From Rhizobiaceae bacterium (GTDB lineage Bacteria; Pseudomonadota; Alphaproteobacteria; Rhizobiales; Rhizobiaceae), in contig JAHBYW010000007.1 in assembly GCA_019635755.1 (NCBI GenBank), positions 124,001 through 188,000 of the forward strand: DNA of 64,000 nt, given 5' to 3'. Positions 40,442 to 50,684 of the stretch are shown here, piece after piece. How positions within the stretch are numbered: position 1 is the first letter of the stretch; every line of letters begins with the position of its first letter. The position numbers were made by a program, and so were the translations under genes. The notes beneath the pieces were generated by a model. It saw only the letters and a program-made list of their open reading frames with translations. It did no database searches and was not told where the DNA came from.

Positions 40442-41683
40442 ATGACCGACGAACCGACCGAGACGGCCGAGAACCGCTACGCGGCGTTCCGCCATGCCGC
40501 CTTCCTGAAGTTCTGGCTGGCGCGGTTCCTGGCGACGTTTTCGACACAGATCGTGTCGGTTGCCGTCGGCTGGCAGATCTATGACCTGACGCGCGACCCG
40601 TTCGACCTCGGCCTCGTCGGCGTCATCCAGTTCCTGCCCTCGCTGCTGCTGGTCCTTGTCACCGGCGTCGTCGCCGACCGGTTCGGCCGCAGGCTCGTCA
40701 TGGGGCTGGCAGCGATGCTCGAGGCGGCCTGTGCCCTGGCGCTGGTGCTGCTCAGCATCCACGGGCTCACCGGGCCTGGTCCCGTGTTTGTCGTCCTGGC
40801 GGTCTTCGGCGTGGCGCGCGCGTTCTTCGGCCCGGCCGCCGCCTCACTGGTCGCCAACCTCGTGCCGAAGGAGGATTTCGCCAACGCCGTCGCGTGGAAC
40901 TCGTCGGCCTGGCAGACGGCGACGATCGTCGGCCCGGTCGCGGGCGGCCTGCTCTACGGCATCTCCGCCGAGACGGCCTATGGCCTCGCCCTGGCCCTGA
41001 TGGCGCTGTCCGCGCTTCTGGTCTTCCTCATCCCGAAACCGACGCAGCGGGGCGAGACCGACAAGCCGACGCTGGAGACGCTGTTCGCCGGGTTCCGCTA
41101 TATCTGGAGCGAGAAGGTCGTGCTGGGCGCCATCTCGCTCGACCTGTTCGCCGTGCTGCTCTCGGGCGCCGTGGCGCTGCTGCCGGTCTATGCCCGCGAT
41201 ATCCTCGAGCTCGGTCCATGGGGGCTCGGCCTGCTGCGCGCCGCGCCGGGTGCCGGCGCCCTGCTGGTGGCGGTCTGGCTGGCGGGCCATCCGATCCGCG
41301 ACCACGCCGGCATGACGATGTTCGCCTTCGTCGCGCTGTTCGGTGCCTTCACCGTGCTGTTCGGCGTGTCCACCCACGCGGCGCTGTCGATCTTCGCGCT
41401 GGCGATGCTGGGCGCGACCGACATGATCAGCGTCTATGTGCGCGAGACGCTGATCCAGCTCTGGACGCCGGACCGGGTTCGCGGCCGCGTCAACGCCGTC
41501 AACATGGTCTTCGTCGGCGCCTCGAACGAACTGGGCGAATTCCGCGCCGGCACGATGGCGGCGCTCATCGGCACGGTGCCGGCGGTCGTTTTCGGCGGTG
41601 TCGGCGCGGTCGCGGTGGCGGGTCTGTGGGCCTGGCTGTTCCCCGAGCTGCGGAAGATCCGCCATCTCCAGGGCAGGCATTGA
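40442..41683 (+). CDS. MFS exporter
   Basis: A 413-residue major facilitator protein with about 12 membrane helices, closest in pattern to the EntS/enterobactin-exporter branch (FLKFWLARFLATFSTQIVSV, VADRFGRRLVMGL as the loop 2-3 motif). The substrate is unknown. It lies 108 bases after the inhibitor-like gene and converges on the glutamine amidotransferase gene. Confidence 0.88.
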   Translation: MTDEPTETAENRYAAFRHAAFLKFWLARFLATFSTQIVSVAVGWQIYDLTRDPFDLGLVGVIQFLPSLLLVLVTGVVADRFGRRLVMGLAAMLEAACALALVLLSIHGLTGPGPVFVVLAVFGVARAFFGPAAASLVANLVPKEDFANAVAWNSSAWQTATIVGPVAGGLLYGISAETAYGLALALMALSALLVFLIPKPTQRGETDKPTLETLFAGFRYIWSEKVVLGAISLDLFAVLLSGAVALLPVYARDILELGPWGLGLLRAAPGAGALLVAVWLAGHPIRDHAGMTMFAFVALFGAFTVLFGVSTHAALSIFALAMLGATDMISVYVRETLIQLWTPDRVRGRVNAVNMVFVGASNELGEFRAGTMAALIGTVPAVVFGGVGAVAVAGLWAWLFPELRKIRHLQGRH

Positions 41684-41716
41684 CCCGCGACCGGCGTCGC
41701 GGCCCGCGCCGGGCGG

Positions 41717-42487
41717 CTATTTCCGAGCGCCGTCCGCCTTCCCGAAAATCCGCTCAAGAAACTCCCCCAGCCAGCGCCTGAGGTGCAGATCCCAGATCAG
41801 CCGGCCGCCGAGATGGTCGCGGCCCTGCTGCGCGCCGGGCAGCTCGAAGCGATGCGCGCCGCGGACCACCCAGCGATGCATCATCACCGCCGTCAGTTCG
41901 GCATGGAACTGCACGCCCCAGGCGTTGCTGCCGTAGCGGAACGCCTGGTTCGGATAGGCGTCCGCAGTGGCGAGCAACGTCGCGTCCTTCGGCAGCGAAA
42001 AACCCTCGCGGTGGAACTGGTAGACCATCTCCGGCCACTGCATCAGCGCGGCGCCGTCCTCGGTCGGCCGGATCGGATACCAGCCGATCTCGACGAGCCC
42101 GTCGCCGTGGCCCTCGACCTTGCCGCCCAGATGGTTGACCAGCATCTGGGCGCCGAGGCAGATGCCGAGGAACGGCCGATCCTCATTCAGGGGCACCGCG
42201 AGCCAGTCGGTCTCCCGCTTCACGAATTCGTCGCCGTCATTGGCGCTCATCGGGCCTCCGAAGACGACGGCGCCGGCATGCCGCTCCAGCGTTTCGGGCA
42301 GCGCATCGCCCAGTGGCGGCCGGAGGATGTCGAGGTCGAAACCAGCCTCCATCAGCAGATGGCCGACCCGGCCGGGGCTGGACATCTCCTGGTGCAACAC
42401 GACGAGGATCCTGGGCCGCGGACCCGTCTCCCTGGCTGCCCGTGCGCGCGGGCGAGGCGAGGCAGTCGGGCGGCGCGGCGCAATCAT
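41717..42487 (-). CDS. class I glutamine amidotransferase
   Basis: A 256-residue single-domain amidotransferase. The nucleophile cysteine is in FLGICLGAQML and the histidine-glutamate pair in GVQFHAEL. The rest fits the family of stand-alone GMP-synthase-like amidotransferases. The acceptor is unknown, and members can act as hydrolases. The first 25 residues are a basic, proline-rich extension. The gene overlaps the TerB gene stop by four bases. Confidence 0.88.
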   Translation of the reverse strand: MIAPRRPTASPRPRARAARETGPRPRILVVLHQEMSSPGRVGHLLMEAGFDLDILRPPLGDALPETLERHAGAVVFGGPMSANDGDEFVKRETDWLAVPLNEDRPFLGICLGAQMLVNHLGGKVEGHGDGLVEIGWYPIRPTEDGAALMQWPEMVYQFHREGFSLPKDATLLATADAYPNQAFRYGSNAWGVQFHAELTAVMMHRWVVRGAHRFELPGAQQGRDHLGGRLIWDLHLRRWLGEFLERIFGKADGARK

Positions 42488-42954
42488 GGCCGTGCCCGTC
42501 GCGCCTCGCTCTCGGCCTTGGCGCGGCGGCGCAGTTCGACGCGGTCACGGCCGTCGACGCCCAGCAGTTCGGCAACGCGCCAGACCGTATCCTCTTCCAG
42601 TTCGTGCATCTCGCCATCGAAGAACACCACCTCCCACAAGAGGCCGACGAACTTCTTGCGCTCGGTCTCGTCGAGATGGCGGTTGAGCACGCTGGTGAAC
42701 GCGTAGAAGTCGATCGATTCGCGATCCGCCTGGTCGCCGGCGGCCAGAAGCCGCTCGAGCGCCTCGCCCTCGACGTCGTATGTGCTCGACAGCAGGTCGC
42801 GCAGCCTGCCTTCCTCGGCCGCGTCCAGCACGCCGTCGACATTGACGACGTGGAACATCAGCGCCGCAGCCGCGACGCGAGGATCGTCCGCGTCGAGCGC
42901 TTTGGCGCGTGGCGCGTCGATCTGCTTCAGGAAGGAGATAAACCGGTCGAGCAT
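42484..42954 (-). CDS. TerB-like (DjlA N-terminal type) protein
   Basis: A 156-residue helical protein of the TerB/tellurite resistance-like superfamily. The characteristic acidic metal-binding positions are in HVVNVDGVLDAAEEGRLRDL and VVFFDGEMHELEED. The family is widespread and its biochemical role is not settled. It ends in a basic helix (RRRAKAESEARRARP). It overlaps the next gene (ATGA) and lies 26 bases after hemY. Confidence 0.85.
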   Translation of the reverse strand: MLDRFISFLKQIDAPRAKALDADDPRVAAAALMFHVVNVDGVLDAAEEGRLRDLLSSTYDVEGEALERLLAAGDQADRESIDFYAFTSVLNRHLDETERKKFVGLLWEVVFFDGEMHELEEDTVWRVAELLGVDGRDRVELRRRAKAESEARRARP

Positions 42955-42980
42955 GGCGGGTGGATCGTCGGCGCAGGGGG

Positions 42981-44525
42981 TTAGAACAGGCGGAAGCGGC
43001 GTTGCTCCTGGCTGGCATCGTGGGGATCGACGCCCGGATCGTCCGGTCGTGGCGGAGCGCCGTCGCCGGCTGGCGCAGTGGCAGGGGCCGGCGCGGCAGG
43101 CTGGGCGGCGGCGGGCAGGGTCTCGGCCGGCGTATCCACGTCAATGACATCGTCGTCGACGGCCGGCGCGATCGCGGCGATGCGCTCGCGCGGTTGCGCG
43201 GACGCCGGCGCGCGAACGTCCTCGATCAGAGTGCCGACGCGCTCCACCGGGACGCGCCATTCGAACACGTCGATGCGGCCGGTGACTGGCGACACGGGTG
43301 CCCACTTCTCGGACACGACGCCATCGGCGACCCACGCCGCGTCGGCCGGCGCGCGCACCGCCCGTCCGAGCAGCTGGCGCACCTTGCCCTGGTCGCCGCC
43401 GTCGGCTTCCTCGATGTCGGCAAGCAGGAGGAACGCGCCTTCGCTCGGCCGCATGCGGATCGCGGCCTCCGTTTCCTCGCGCGCCAGCGCGTATTCGCCG
43501 GCATCCAGCGCCGCCCGCGCGACCGCCAGCGACGAGTCGGGATTGTTCTGCCGGAGCGACTGCAGGCGCTTCGCCCGCGCCAGCCGGTCGCCTGGGCCGT
43601 CGGCCGTCCGCGCATGCACGTAGAGCGCAGCCAGTTCGGGATGAGGTTCGACCTTCCACGCGGCCTCGATCAGCTTGGAGCCCCGCCTCACGTCGTCCTG
43701 CTTGTAGAGCGCGCGCACGGCGGCAGTCGTCGCCGGCACGAAATCGGGTGCCAGCCGGTTGGCTTCCGTCGCGGCGTTCCGCGCCGCGGCCGGATCGATG
43801 TCCATCAGCGACACCGCCTTGGCCGTCAGGAGGACGGCGCGCCGGCGATTGGCGGATTCGCGGTCGATCTGCTTTGTCGACTTCTGGCTGTCGATCAGCT
43901 GCAGCGCCGCGTCCCAGTCGCCTTCCGCGGCCTTTTCCTCGAGCGTCGCGTTGGACGCCCAGGCCAGCTGTGGCGCGGCTTCGGCCGCGCGCCCGGCGTA
44001 ATGGCGCGCCGCCGCCCGGTCGCCCAGGCGCTCGGCTTCCAGGTAGAGGCCGCGGAGACCCAGCAGGCGCATTTCGGGATCGTCGAGCATCGCCTCGAAC
44101 TTGGTCCGCGCCGTCTCGTGGTCGCCTTCGAGCAACGAAGCCTGCGCGTCGAGCAGATGGATCAGCGGCTCCTGGTCGGCGCGGATGAACTTCGCGGCCT
44201 GCTTGTTCATCTTGCGTGCCAGCGCACCGTCGCCGGCGCCCGCGGCGATCATGCCCGTGGACAGGGCCTGGTAGCCCCGGTCGCGCCGGCGGACGCGGAA
44301 ATAGCGGGTGATCGTGTAGGGGCTGTTCCAGATCGCCTTGGTCAGCCACCAGAGGATCATCACGACAGCGACCAGGGCCGTCACAGCGGCGGCGGCGACC
44401 AGCAGCGAGAGCTGGTACTGGTACCCGTTGAAGGTGACGACCATCTCGCCCGGCCGGTCGGCGAGCCAGGCGAAGCCGAGACCCAGCGCGAAGACGACCA
44501 GGACGAAGAACAGGATACGCAGCAT
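42981..44525 (-). CDS. hemY: HemY N-terminal domain / TPR protein
   Basis: A 514-residue inner-membrane protein of the HemY family. Two membrane helices (about 3-22 and 41-63) are followed by TPR-like repeats (SLLEGDHETARTKFEAML, LADIEEADGGDQGKVRQLLG). The family is conserved with hem genes, and its biochemical role is not established; it is not the protoporphyrinogen oxidase also called HemY. The C-terminal 60 residues are an alanine-proline-rich tail. A GTG one codon before the ATG is a possible alternative start. Confidence 0.92.
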   Translation of the reverse strand: MLRILFFVLVVFALGLGFAWLADRPGEMVVTFNGYQYQLSLLVAAAAVTALVAVVMILWWLTKAIWNSPYTITRYFRVRRRDRGYQALSTGMIAAGAGDGALARKMNKQAAKFIRADQEPLIHLLDAQASLLEGDHETARTKFEAMLDDPEMRLLGLRGLYLEAERLGDRAAARHYAGRAAEAAPQLAWASNATLEEKAAEGDWDAALQLIDSQKSTKQIDRESANRRRAVLLTAKAVSLMDIDPAAARNAATEANRLAPDFVPATTAAVRALYKQDDVRRGSKLIEAAWKVEPHPELAALYVHARTADGPGDRLARAKRLQSLRQNNPDSSLAVARAALDAGEYALAREETEAAIRMRPSEGAFLLLADIEEADGGDQGKVRQLLGRAVRAPADAAWVADGVVSEKWAPVSPVTGRIDVFEWRVPVERVGTLIEDVRAPASAQPRERIAAIAPAVDDDVIDVDTPAETLPAAAQPAAPAPATAPAGDGAPPRPDDPGVDPHDASQEQRRFRLF

Positions 44526-44534
44526 CACCCGAGC

Positions 44535-46025
44535 CTAAGCCGCCTTCAGCGCATCCGCCAGCGCCTTGTCGATCAGCTGTTCCGCGGCGAGCCTGCCCTT
44601 GACCGTCTCCGCCAGTTCGGCGCCGGCGAGCCGCACCGGCTCGGGCAGCTTCTCGTATTCCGCCATCGCGCCTGCCAGATTGCCGTCTTTCACGGCCTGC
44701 TCCATGCGCGCCACCGTCTCCGGTACGCCCTCGCCGTCGACCGGTCCGATCGGACGCACCGTGACCAGAGACTGCGCGCTGGCCCACAGCCGCGCGAAGA
44801 AGCCGGCATTCTCGTCCACCACCTGCCCCGCCGCGATCATCGCGCCGGCGCTCTCCTCCATCAGCGCCGCGAGCGCCGTCCGGGTGGCGACGCCTTCGGC
44901 CGCGATGCGCCGCAGTTCGGCGATTTCGGGCGCGTCCGGCGCCACCGCCGCGAAGGTCTCGACCTCGGACAGGAACGGACCGCCGCGATCGAGCGCCGCC
45001 TTGAGCGCCGCGGCCGTCAGCGCCAGCGCGACCCGCGGCTGGTCACCCAGCGTCTCGACACGGGTCCCGAGCGCATCGACCCGCGACCGCACGTCGCTCA
45101 GGCTCTCTTCGACCGCCGCCAGCCGGCCGGAATCCACGACCGCGGCGTCGCGCGCGCTCTGCAGCGCCGCCTCGACGCCCGCGATGCGATCGCCGAGCGC
45201 GGTCAGCTCGGCCGAACTCGCCCCGCCGCTGCCCTGCCCGAGAGCCGCCACGGCGGTCTCCACCTGCGCGATCCGGGCCGCCAGCGCTTCCAGCGCCGGA
45301 CCGTCGCCGGCGCCGCCGGACTGGATCGCGGATTTCAGGGCTTCGATGTCGCCGCGCAGCGCGTCGAGCCCGCTGGCCAGCGTGTCCGTGCGGCCGACGC
45401 TGTCGGCAACGGCCTGTTCGAGCGCGGATACGTCGACGCCCGGCGCGCTCCTGAGCGCTGCCACATCCTGCTTGAGCGCCTCGACGTCAGCCTGGAGCGC
45501 GGCGACACCGCTGGTGTCGCCCGGGACCGGCGTGTCGCCCGGCCAGAAACCGGCAACCTGCGCGGCCGCGACGGCGGCCAGGGCGATCGCACCGCCGGCA
45601 AGGCCTGCGAGCAGTGACCCGCCACCGCGCCTGGACGGTCCGGCGCCGTCGGGCGAGGAAGCCTGGGCGGTAGTCGCCGCGGCCCGCTCCGCGGGGGCAT
45701 CGTCCGCCGGCGGTGTCGTTTCCGAGCCGGGTCTGTAAAGGTCGTCGTCGTCGCGCGCCGTCTGGTCCGCCGGTTCCGGCGTCCATTCGGACCCGAGCGT
45801 CCTGTCCGATGCCTGCTCCCCGATCGGATCGCTGCCGCCGGACGCGGAGCTTGCGTCGGCTGCCATCGGCTCGGCGGATCCCTCCGGCTCGGCTGCGGAG
45901 ACCGCAGCGCTTTCCTCAGCCGGCGTCGCCGGCTCCTCGACACGCGACACCGCACCGGCCTCGAGCTCGATGGTCACCGGCTCCTTCTGGGGTTTGGAAT
46001 GCCGGGTCTTCGGGGTTTTCACCAT
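44535..46025 (-). CDS. mitofilin/HemX-like membrane protein
   Basis: A 496-residue protein between hemD and hemY. It has an acidic, low-complexity cytoplasmic part (about 15-135), one membrane helix (about 140-165), and a long coiled coil (LQADVEALKQDVAALRS and similar, about 180-340). The C-terminal domain (ALLDR-type RGGPFLSEVETFAAVAPDAP) matches the bacterial mitofilin family (COG4223). Alphaproteobacterial relatives of mitochondrial Mic60 lie at this very position and shape inner-membrane invaginations. The ATG was chosen over a frame running 64 codons further back. Confidence 0.88.
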   Translation of the reverse strand: MVKTPKTRHSKPQKEPVTIELEAGAVSRVEEPATPAEESAAVSAAEPEGSAEPMAADASSASGGSDPIGEQASDRTLGSEWTPEPADQTARDDDDLYRPGSETTPPADDAPAERAAATTAQASSPDGAGPSRRGGGSLLAGLAGGAIALAAVAAAQVAGFWPGDTPVPGDTSGVAALQADVEALKQDVAALRSAPGVDVSALEQAVADSVGRTDTLASGLDALRGDIEALKSAIQSGGAGDGPALEALAARIAQVETAVAALGQGSGGASSAELTALGDRIAGVEAALQSARDAAVVDSGRLAAVEESLSDVRSRVDALGTRVETLGDQPRVALALTAAALKAALDRGGPFLSEVETFAAVAPDAPEIAELRRIAAEGVATRTALAALMEESAGAMIAAGQVVDENAGFFARLWASAQSLVTVRPIGPVDGEGVPETVARMEQAVKDGNLAGAMAEYEKLPEPVRLAGAELAETVKGRLAAEQLIDKALADALKAA

Positions 46026-46111
46026 CGAGCGCTCCGATTCTGCTTGGCCGGTGGCCGCGCGTTTCCCTACCACACCACAATCACCTGAAAAGGGGCGGCT
46101 GAAAGGCGACG

Positions 46112-46819
46112 TCAGCTTTCCGGTTCGAGCAGGGCGAACAGCGCATCCTCGTCGGGACGCGCGGCGAACCGGACCGGCCGGCCCGCAAGAGCCTCGGCCG
46201 CGTTCGCCGAGATGCACAGGAAAGTCGTCGCCGCGAACAGCGGCGCGACCGTCGGCTGCGCGACGAGCTCGGCCAGCGCGTCGCCCGACAGGGGCGAATA
46301 GACGAGCGCGGCGTCGATCGGCCGGTCGCCGAGCTTCCGGGCGGCCTCAGCGGAGGCAGGGACGTGGCGGACGGTGTCGTAGGTCTCGACGGCCTCGACC
46401 GCCCGGCCGGCAGCCGCCAGCGCCCGCTCGAACGTGCGCCGGCGGACGGTGCCGCAAAGATAGAGGACCCGCGCATCTGGCGGCGTTCCGGCGAGCACCT
46501 GCGCAGCGAGCGAGGCGGCATCGCCGTTCGAGACCGTGACCGACCTGAACCCGGCTGCCCGCGCCGCGGCCGCCGTGCTCTCGCCGACGACGTGGCAGGG
46601 CAGCGTCGCGATACGCCGCACGCGCGCGGCAGGCGCCATGCGCACGGCATTGGCGCTGGTCACCGCGACCGCGTCGAAACCGTCCCATCCCGGGCCCGCG
46701 ACGGTGCGCGCCCGGATATCGGCCAGCGGCAGCACGACCGGATCGTGCCCGGCGGCGCGCAGGCGCGCGGCGGTCCGGACGGCGTCTGCCTTGGGCCGGG
46801 TTACGAGGACGCGCCCCAT
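46112..46819 (-). CDS. hemD: uroporphyrinogen-III synthase
   Basis: Closes and inverts hydroxymethylbilane to give uroporphyrinogen III. The 235 residues start [13 protein letters not shown] and show the two-lobed HemD fold markers [24 protein letters not shown] and LYLCGTVRR; sequence conservation in this family is low. The ATG overlaps the end of hemC by 19 bases, indicating translational coupling. The long upstream frame lies inside hemC. Confidence 0.9.
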   Translation of the reverse strand: MGRVLVTRPKADAVRTAARLRAAGHDPVVLPLADIRARTVAGPGWDGFDAVAVTSANAVRMAPAARVRRIATLPCHVVGESTAAAARAAGFRSVTVSNGDAASLAAQVLAGTPPDARVLYLCGTVRRRTFERALAAAGRAVEAVETYDTVRHVPASAEAARKLGDRPIDAALVYSPLSGDALAELVAQPTVAPLFAATTFLCISANAAEALAGRPVRFAARPDEDALFALLEPES

Positions 46820-47760
46820 GCCGTCCAGCCCTCGAAGAACGCCTCGCCCGCCCGCCGGCGAAGATCGGCGGCAGCCGCGCGGCCGATCGCCGCCGCATCG
46901 GCGACGGCACCGCGGTCCTCGGCCTCGTGCCAGGTGCGGCCGTCCGGGGTGATGATCATGCCCCGAAAGGCGATCGTCCCGCCCTCGACAGTGGCGTGAC
47001 CGGCGATCGGCGTGCGGCACGAGCCATCGAGCACGGACAGGAAGGCACGCTCGCACGCCAGCGCCACGCCTGTCGGCGCATGGTGAATGGCGGCGACCAG
47101 CGCCGCAGTGCGGTCGTCACCGACGCGGGTCTCGATGCAGATGGCACCCTGGCCGGGCGCCGGCGGGAACGAGTCCAGTGGCATGAGTTCGGTGGCGACG
47201 CCGTCGCGGCCGAGCCGCTTCAGCCCTGCCAGCGCCAGCAGCGTGCCGGCGACCTCGCCGGCGGCGAGCTTGCGCAGCCTTGTCTCGACATTGCCCCGGA
47301 ACATGACGACGTCGATGTCGGGCCTGAGCCGGCGGATGAGCGCCTGTCGCCTGAGCGACGACGAGCCGACCCGGGCGCCGCGGGGCAGGTCGACAAGGCG
47401 GGGACCGTCGCGGCCGACATAGGCGTCGCGTGCATCCTCGCGCGGCAGAAAGGCCGCCAGAACCAGGCCCTCCGGCAGGACGGTCGGCATGTCCTTCGAC
47501 GAATGCACGGCGAGGTCGATGCGGCCGTCGAGCAGCGCCTCCTCGATCTCCTTCGTGAACAGGCCCTTGCCGCCCGCCTCCGACAGCGGCCTATCCTGGA
47601 TGCGGTCGCCGCTGGTCGAGATGACCTCGACCACGAAGGCGTCCTCGGGCAGGCCGTGCGCCGCCATCAGCCGCGCACGCGTCTCGTGCGCCTGCGCAAG
47701 CGCAAGCGCGCTGCCGCGCGTCCCGATCCGCAACACTCCCGTCTGCATCGAACTTTGCAT
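46801..47760 (-). CDS. hemC: hydroxymethylbilane synthase
   Basis: Polymerises four porphobilinogens to hydroxymethylbilane. The 319 residues show [28 protein letters not shown], the catalytic aspartate region (EISTSGD to DLAVHSSKD), and the dipyrromethane cysteine in [13 protein letters not shown]. It heads the hemC-hemD-mitofilin-hemY unit and is divergent from tsaD with 87 bases between the starts. An internal ATG four codons later is an equally plausible start. Confidence 0.96.
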   Translation of the reverse strand: MQSSMQTGVLRIGTRGSALALAQAHETRARLMAAHGLPEDAFVVEVISTSGDRIQDRPLSEAGGKGLFTKEIEEALLDGRIDLAVHSSKDMPTVLPEGLVLAAFLPREDARDAYVGRDGPRLVDLPRGARVGSSSLRRQALIRRLRPDIDVVMFRGNVETRLRKLAAGEVAGTLLALAGLKRLGRDGVATELMPLDSFPPAPGQGAICIETRVGDDRTAALVAAIHHAPTGVALACERAFLSVLDGSCRTPIAGHATVEGGTIAFRGMIITPDGRTWHEAEDRGAVADAAAIGRAAAADLRRRAGEAFFEGWTAWGASS

Positions 47761-47847
47761 CCACTGGCGTCCGTGCTAACGCCCCGACGAACCCGTGTCG
47801 TCCTACAGGGGCGGCACCCGCCCCGCAATCTCGCAAAGCCGAACGCC

Positions 47848-48942
47848 GTGCGACCGATCACCGTCCTGGGTATCGAGACGAGCTGCGACGAGACCGCCGC
47901 GGCGGTCGTGAGGCTGGACGCGAGCGGATCGCCGGCCATCCTCTCCAATGTCGTGCTGAGCCAGATCGAGGATCATCGCGCCTTCGGCGGGGTGGTGCCG
48001 GAGATTGCCGCGCGCGCCCATGTGGAGGCGCTGGACGGGATCGTCGACGCTGCGCTGGCCGAGGCGGGACTCGTCCTGGCGGACGTGGACGCGGTGGCGG
48101 CCACGGCCGGCCCGGGGCTGGTCGGCGGGCTGATCGTCGGCCTGATGACCGCCAAGGCGCTTGCATCTGTAGCCGGCAAACCACTTGTCGCGGTCAATCA
48201 TCTGGAAGGTCACGCGCTGACCGCGCGTCTCACCGACGGCGTGCCGTTTCCGTATCTGCTGCTTCTCGTCTCCGGCGGTCATACCCAGATCGTGCTGGTC
48301 GAAGGCGTGGGCCGCTATGCGCGCTGGGCGACGACCATCGACGACGCGCTGGGCGAGGCTTTCGACAAGACCGCTAAGCTGCTGGGTCTGCCCTATCCCG
48401 GCGGGCCGAACGTCGAGCGCTGGGCCGCCAAGGGCGATGCGGGCCGGTTTGCCTTCCCGCGGCCGATGAAGGGCGATCCGCGGCCGGATTTCTCTTTTTC
48501 GGGGCTCAAGACGGCCGTGCGCCAGGCCGCGGCCGCGATCGACCCGCTGACCGATGCCGATGTGGCGGACATCTGCGCCTCTTTCCAGCGGGCGATCGCC
48601 GAGACGCTGGAGGACCGTGTCCGCGAAGCCTTGATTCGGTTCCGAAACGCATTCGCGTCGGTCGCCCGCCCGACCCTGGTGGCGGCCGGCGGAGTCGCCG
48701 CCAACCGGACGGTCCGGGCTGTTCTGGAGGGACTTTGCGCACGGCAAGGCTTCCGTTTCGTGGCGCCACCGATGGCCTTGTGCACCGACAACGCCGCGAT
48801 GATCGCCTGGGCCGGGATCGAGCACCTCGACGCGGGCCTGCCCGCACCCGACGCGATGGCGTTCCCACCCCGGTCCCGCTGGCCGCTCGACGAGGCCTCG
48901 GCGCCGGTCATCGGCTCGGGGCGGCGGGGCGCCAAGGCATGA
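47848..48942 (+). CDS. tsaD: tRNA N6-threonylcarbamoyladenosine transferase
   Basis: TsaD (YgjD/Kae1 family) completes the t6A37 modification of ANN-decoding tRNAs. The 364 residues carry the metal-binding HLEGHA (H118, H122) and the nucleotide-binding [11 protein letters not shown] and SGGHTQIV motifs. The GTG start ([12 protein letters not shown]) fits the family length; the upstream frame belongs to the hemC antisense. The stop overlaps gpsA by four bases. Confidence 0.96.
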   Translation: MRPITVLGIETSCDETAAAVVRLDASGSPAILSNVVLSQIEDHRAFGGVVPEIAARAHVEALDGIVDAALAEAGLVLADVDAVAATAGPGLVGGLIVGLMTAKALASVAGKPLVAVNHLEGHALTARLTDGVPFPYLLLLVSGGHTQIVLVEGVGRYARWATTIDDALGEAFDKTAKLLGLPYPGGPNVERWAAKGDAGRFAFPRPMKGDPRPDFSFSGLKTAVRQAAAAIDPLTDADVADICASFQRAIAETLEDRVREALIRFRNAFASVARPTLVAAGGVAANRTVRAVLEGLCARQGFRFVAPPMALCTDNAAMIAWAGIEHLDAGLPAPDAMAFPPRSRWPLDEASAPVIGSGRRGAKA

Positions 48943-49916
48943 GCCGGGTCGCAGTCGCCGGCGGTGGCGCCTGGGGAACCGCGCTTGCCATCACGGCGGC
49001 GCGCGCCGGGCACAGCGTGTCGCTCTGGGCCCGCGACGCGGACATTGTCCACGCGATCGCCCGGGGCGAGAATCCGCGCTACCTCCCGGGCATTCGTTTC
49101 GACCCCGGAATGAAGGCAACGATTGACCCCGGAAGCGCCCTGTCGGGTGCGTCTCGGGTCCTGCTCGCCGTTCCGGCGCAACAACTCCGTTCCGCGCTTG
49201 CTGGACTCCGGTCGGCCGTGCCGGACGACGCGACCCTGATCCTCTGCGCGAAGGGTCTCGAATCCGGGACAGGCAAGCGCCTGAGTACCGTCGTCCGCGA
49301 TATTTTGCCGGCAAATCCACTCGCGGTGCTCTCCGGACCGTCCTTCGCCACCGACGTTGCGCGTGGTCTGCCCACCGCCGTCGTGCTGGCGGCTCCCGAG
49401 GCATCCGACGCCGCTGCCCTGGCCGCTGAGCTCTCCTCGCCGACCTTCCGATGCTATTCCACCGACGATGTGGTCGGCGTCGAATTGGGTGGCGCGCTGA
49501 AGAACGTGCTGGCACTGGCCGCCGGCGCGGTTGCCGGAGCAGGTCTCGGGGCCAGCGCGCAGGCCGCGATGGTGACGCGCGGATTCGTCGAGCTGCGCCG
49601 CATCGCCACGGCCTTCGGCGCGCGGCCAGGCACGCTCATGGGGCTTTCGGGCCTTGGCGACCTCAGCCTGACCTGCGCCTCCGCGCAGTCGCGCAACTTC
49701 GCCTACGGCGTGGTGCTCGGTCGCGCCGGCCCGCGCGACGGTCTGCCGCTGGCCGAAGGCGTCGCGACCTGCGCGGCGGCCGCCCGCATTGCCCGCGAAC
49801 GGTCTGTCGAGGCGCCGATCATCGTCGCCACCGACCTGCTGCTGCGTGGCGAGATGACGATTCGCGACGCCGTGTCGAGTCTCATGACAAGGCCGCTCCG
49901 CGGCGAGGACGAATAG
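48939..49916 (+). CDS. gpsA: glycerol-3-phosphate dehydrogenase (NAD(P)+)
   Basis: Reduces dihydroxyacetone phosphate to glycerol 3-phosphate for phospholipid synthesis. The 325 residues begin with the dinucleotide-binding [10 protein letters not shown] loop. [25 protein letters not shown] and [11 protein letters not shown] are the family signatures, with the catalytic lysine in GALKNV. The ATG overlaps the tsaD stop as ATGA. Confidence 0.96.
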   Translation: MSRVAVAGGGAWGTALAITAARAGHSVSLWARDADIVHAIARGENPRYLPGIRFDPGMKATIDPGSALSGASRVLLAVPAQQLRSALAGLRSAVPDDATLILCAKGLESGTGKRLSTVVRDILPANPLAVLSGPSFATDVARGLPTAVVLAAPEASDAAALAAELSSPTFRCYSTDDVVGVELGGALKNVLALAAGAVAGAGLGASAQAAMVTRGFVELRRIATAFGARPGTLMGLSGLGDLSLTCASAQSRNFAYGVVLGRAGPRDGLPLAEGVATCAAAARIARERSVEAPIIVATDLLLRGEMTIRDAVSSLMTRPLRGEDE

Positions 49917-49926
49917 GAGGAGAACC

Positions 49927-50223
49927 ATGCTGTTCGCGATGATCTGCACCGACAAGCCCGGCCGTCTTCAGGTGAGGCTCGACACGCGGCCGGACCATGT
50001 CGCCTATCTCGACGGGCTGAACGCGAAGGGCGCTCTGGCCTTCGCCGGGCCGTTCCTCGGCGACGACGGCAAGCCGAACGGCAGCCTCGTGGTGGTGGAG
50101 GCAGCCGACCGCGCCGCGGCACAGGCGATCGCTGACGCCGACCCCTATGCGAAGGCGGGCCTGTTCGCGTCGGTGGACATCCGCCCCTGGAACTGGGTTT
50201 TCAACAAGCCGGCCGGCGCGTAG
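49927..50223 (+). CDS. YciI family protein
   Basis: A 98-residue YciI-like (ferredoxin-like fold) protein: MLFAMICTDKPGRLQVRLDT, RPDHVAYL (His-Asp pair area) and GPFLGDDGKPNGSLVVVEAA. The family has been linked to small dehydratase-like or hydrolase functions without a settled reaction. GGAGGAGAACC precedes the ATG ten bases after the gpsA stop, so all are probably one operon. Confidence 0.88.
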   Translation: MLFAMICTDKPGRLQVRLDTRPDHVAYLDGLNAKGALAFAGPFLGDDGKPNGSLVVVEAADRAAAQAIADADPYAKAGLFASVDIRPWNWVFNKPAGA

Positions 50224-50250
50224 ACATCGGCCGCAGAGGGAGCTCCGCGC

Positions 50251-50682
50251 ATGGCGAAGAACTACTGGCTGTTCAAGTCCGAGCCCGACGTCTTTTCCTT
50301 CGACATGCTGAAGGCGAAGGGCGCCAAGGGCGCCGAATGGGACGGCGTGCGCAACTTCACCGCGCGCAACAATATGCGGGCCATGAAGGTCGGCGACCTC
50401 GGCTTCTTCTACCACTCCAACGAGGGCAAGGAGATCGTCGGGATCGTCGAGGTCTGCGCGCTTGCCCATCCCGACTCCACTGCCGACGACCCGCAGTGGG
50501 AGTGTGTCGATGTCCGCGCCGTGCGCGACGTGCCGAAGCCCGTGACGCTCGCCGCCGTGAAGGCCAGCGCGAAGCTGAAGGACATGGCACTGGTGAAGCT
50601 CAGCCGCCTGTCCGTCCAGCCGGTCACGCCGGCGGAGTGGAAAGACGTCTGCGCCATGGGCGGCGTGACGCCCGTGCCCTGA
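50251..50682 (+). CDS. EVE domain protein
   Basis: A 143-residue EVE (PUA-like) protein: MAKNYWLFKSEPDVFSFDML, GVRNFTARNNMRAMKVGD and FYHSNEGKEIVGIVEV. EVE domains bind modified bases in DNA or RNA; stand-alone versions like this one are common and not functionally defined. It lies 27 bases after the YciI gene, preceded by AGAGGGAG. Confidence 0.92.
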   Translation: MAKNYWLFKSEPDVFSFDMLKAKGAKGAEWDGVRNFTARNNMRAMKVGDLGFFYHSNEGKEIVGIVEVCALAHPDSTADDPQWECVDVRAVRDVPKPVTLAAVKASAKLKDMALVKLSRLSVQPVTPAEWKDVCAMGGVTPVP

Positions 50683-50684
50683 TC

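Noticed and set aside
42960-45617. 885-codon plus-strand frame opposite hemY and the mitofilin-like gene
   Set aside because: No domain recognisable, composition of a shadow frame; minus-strand genes fit known families.
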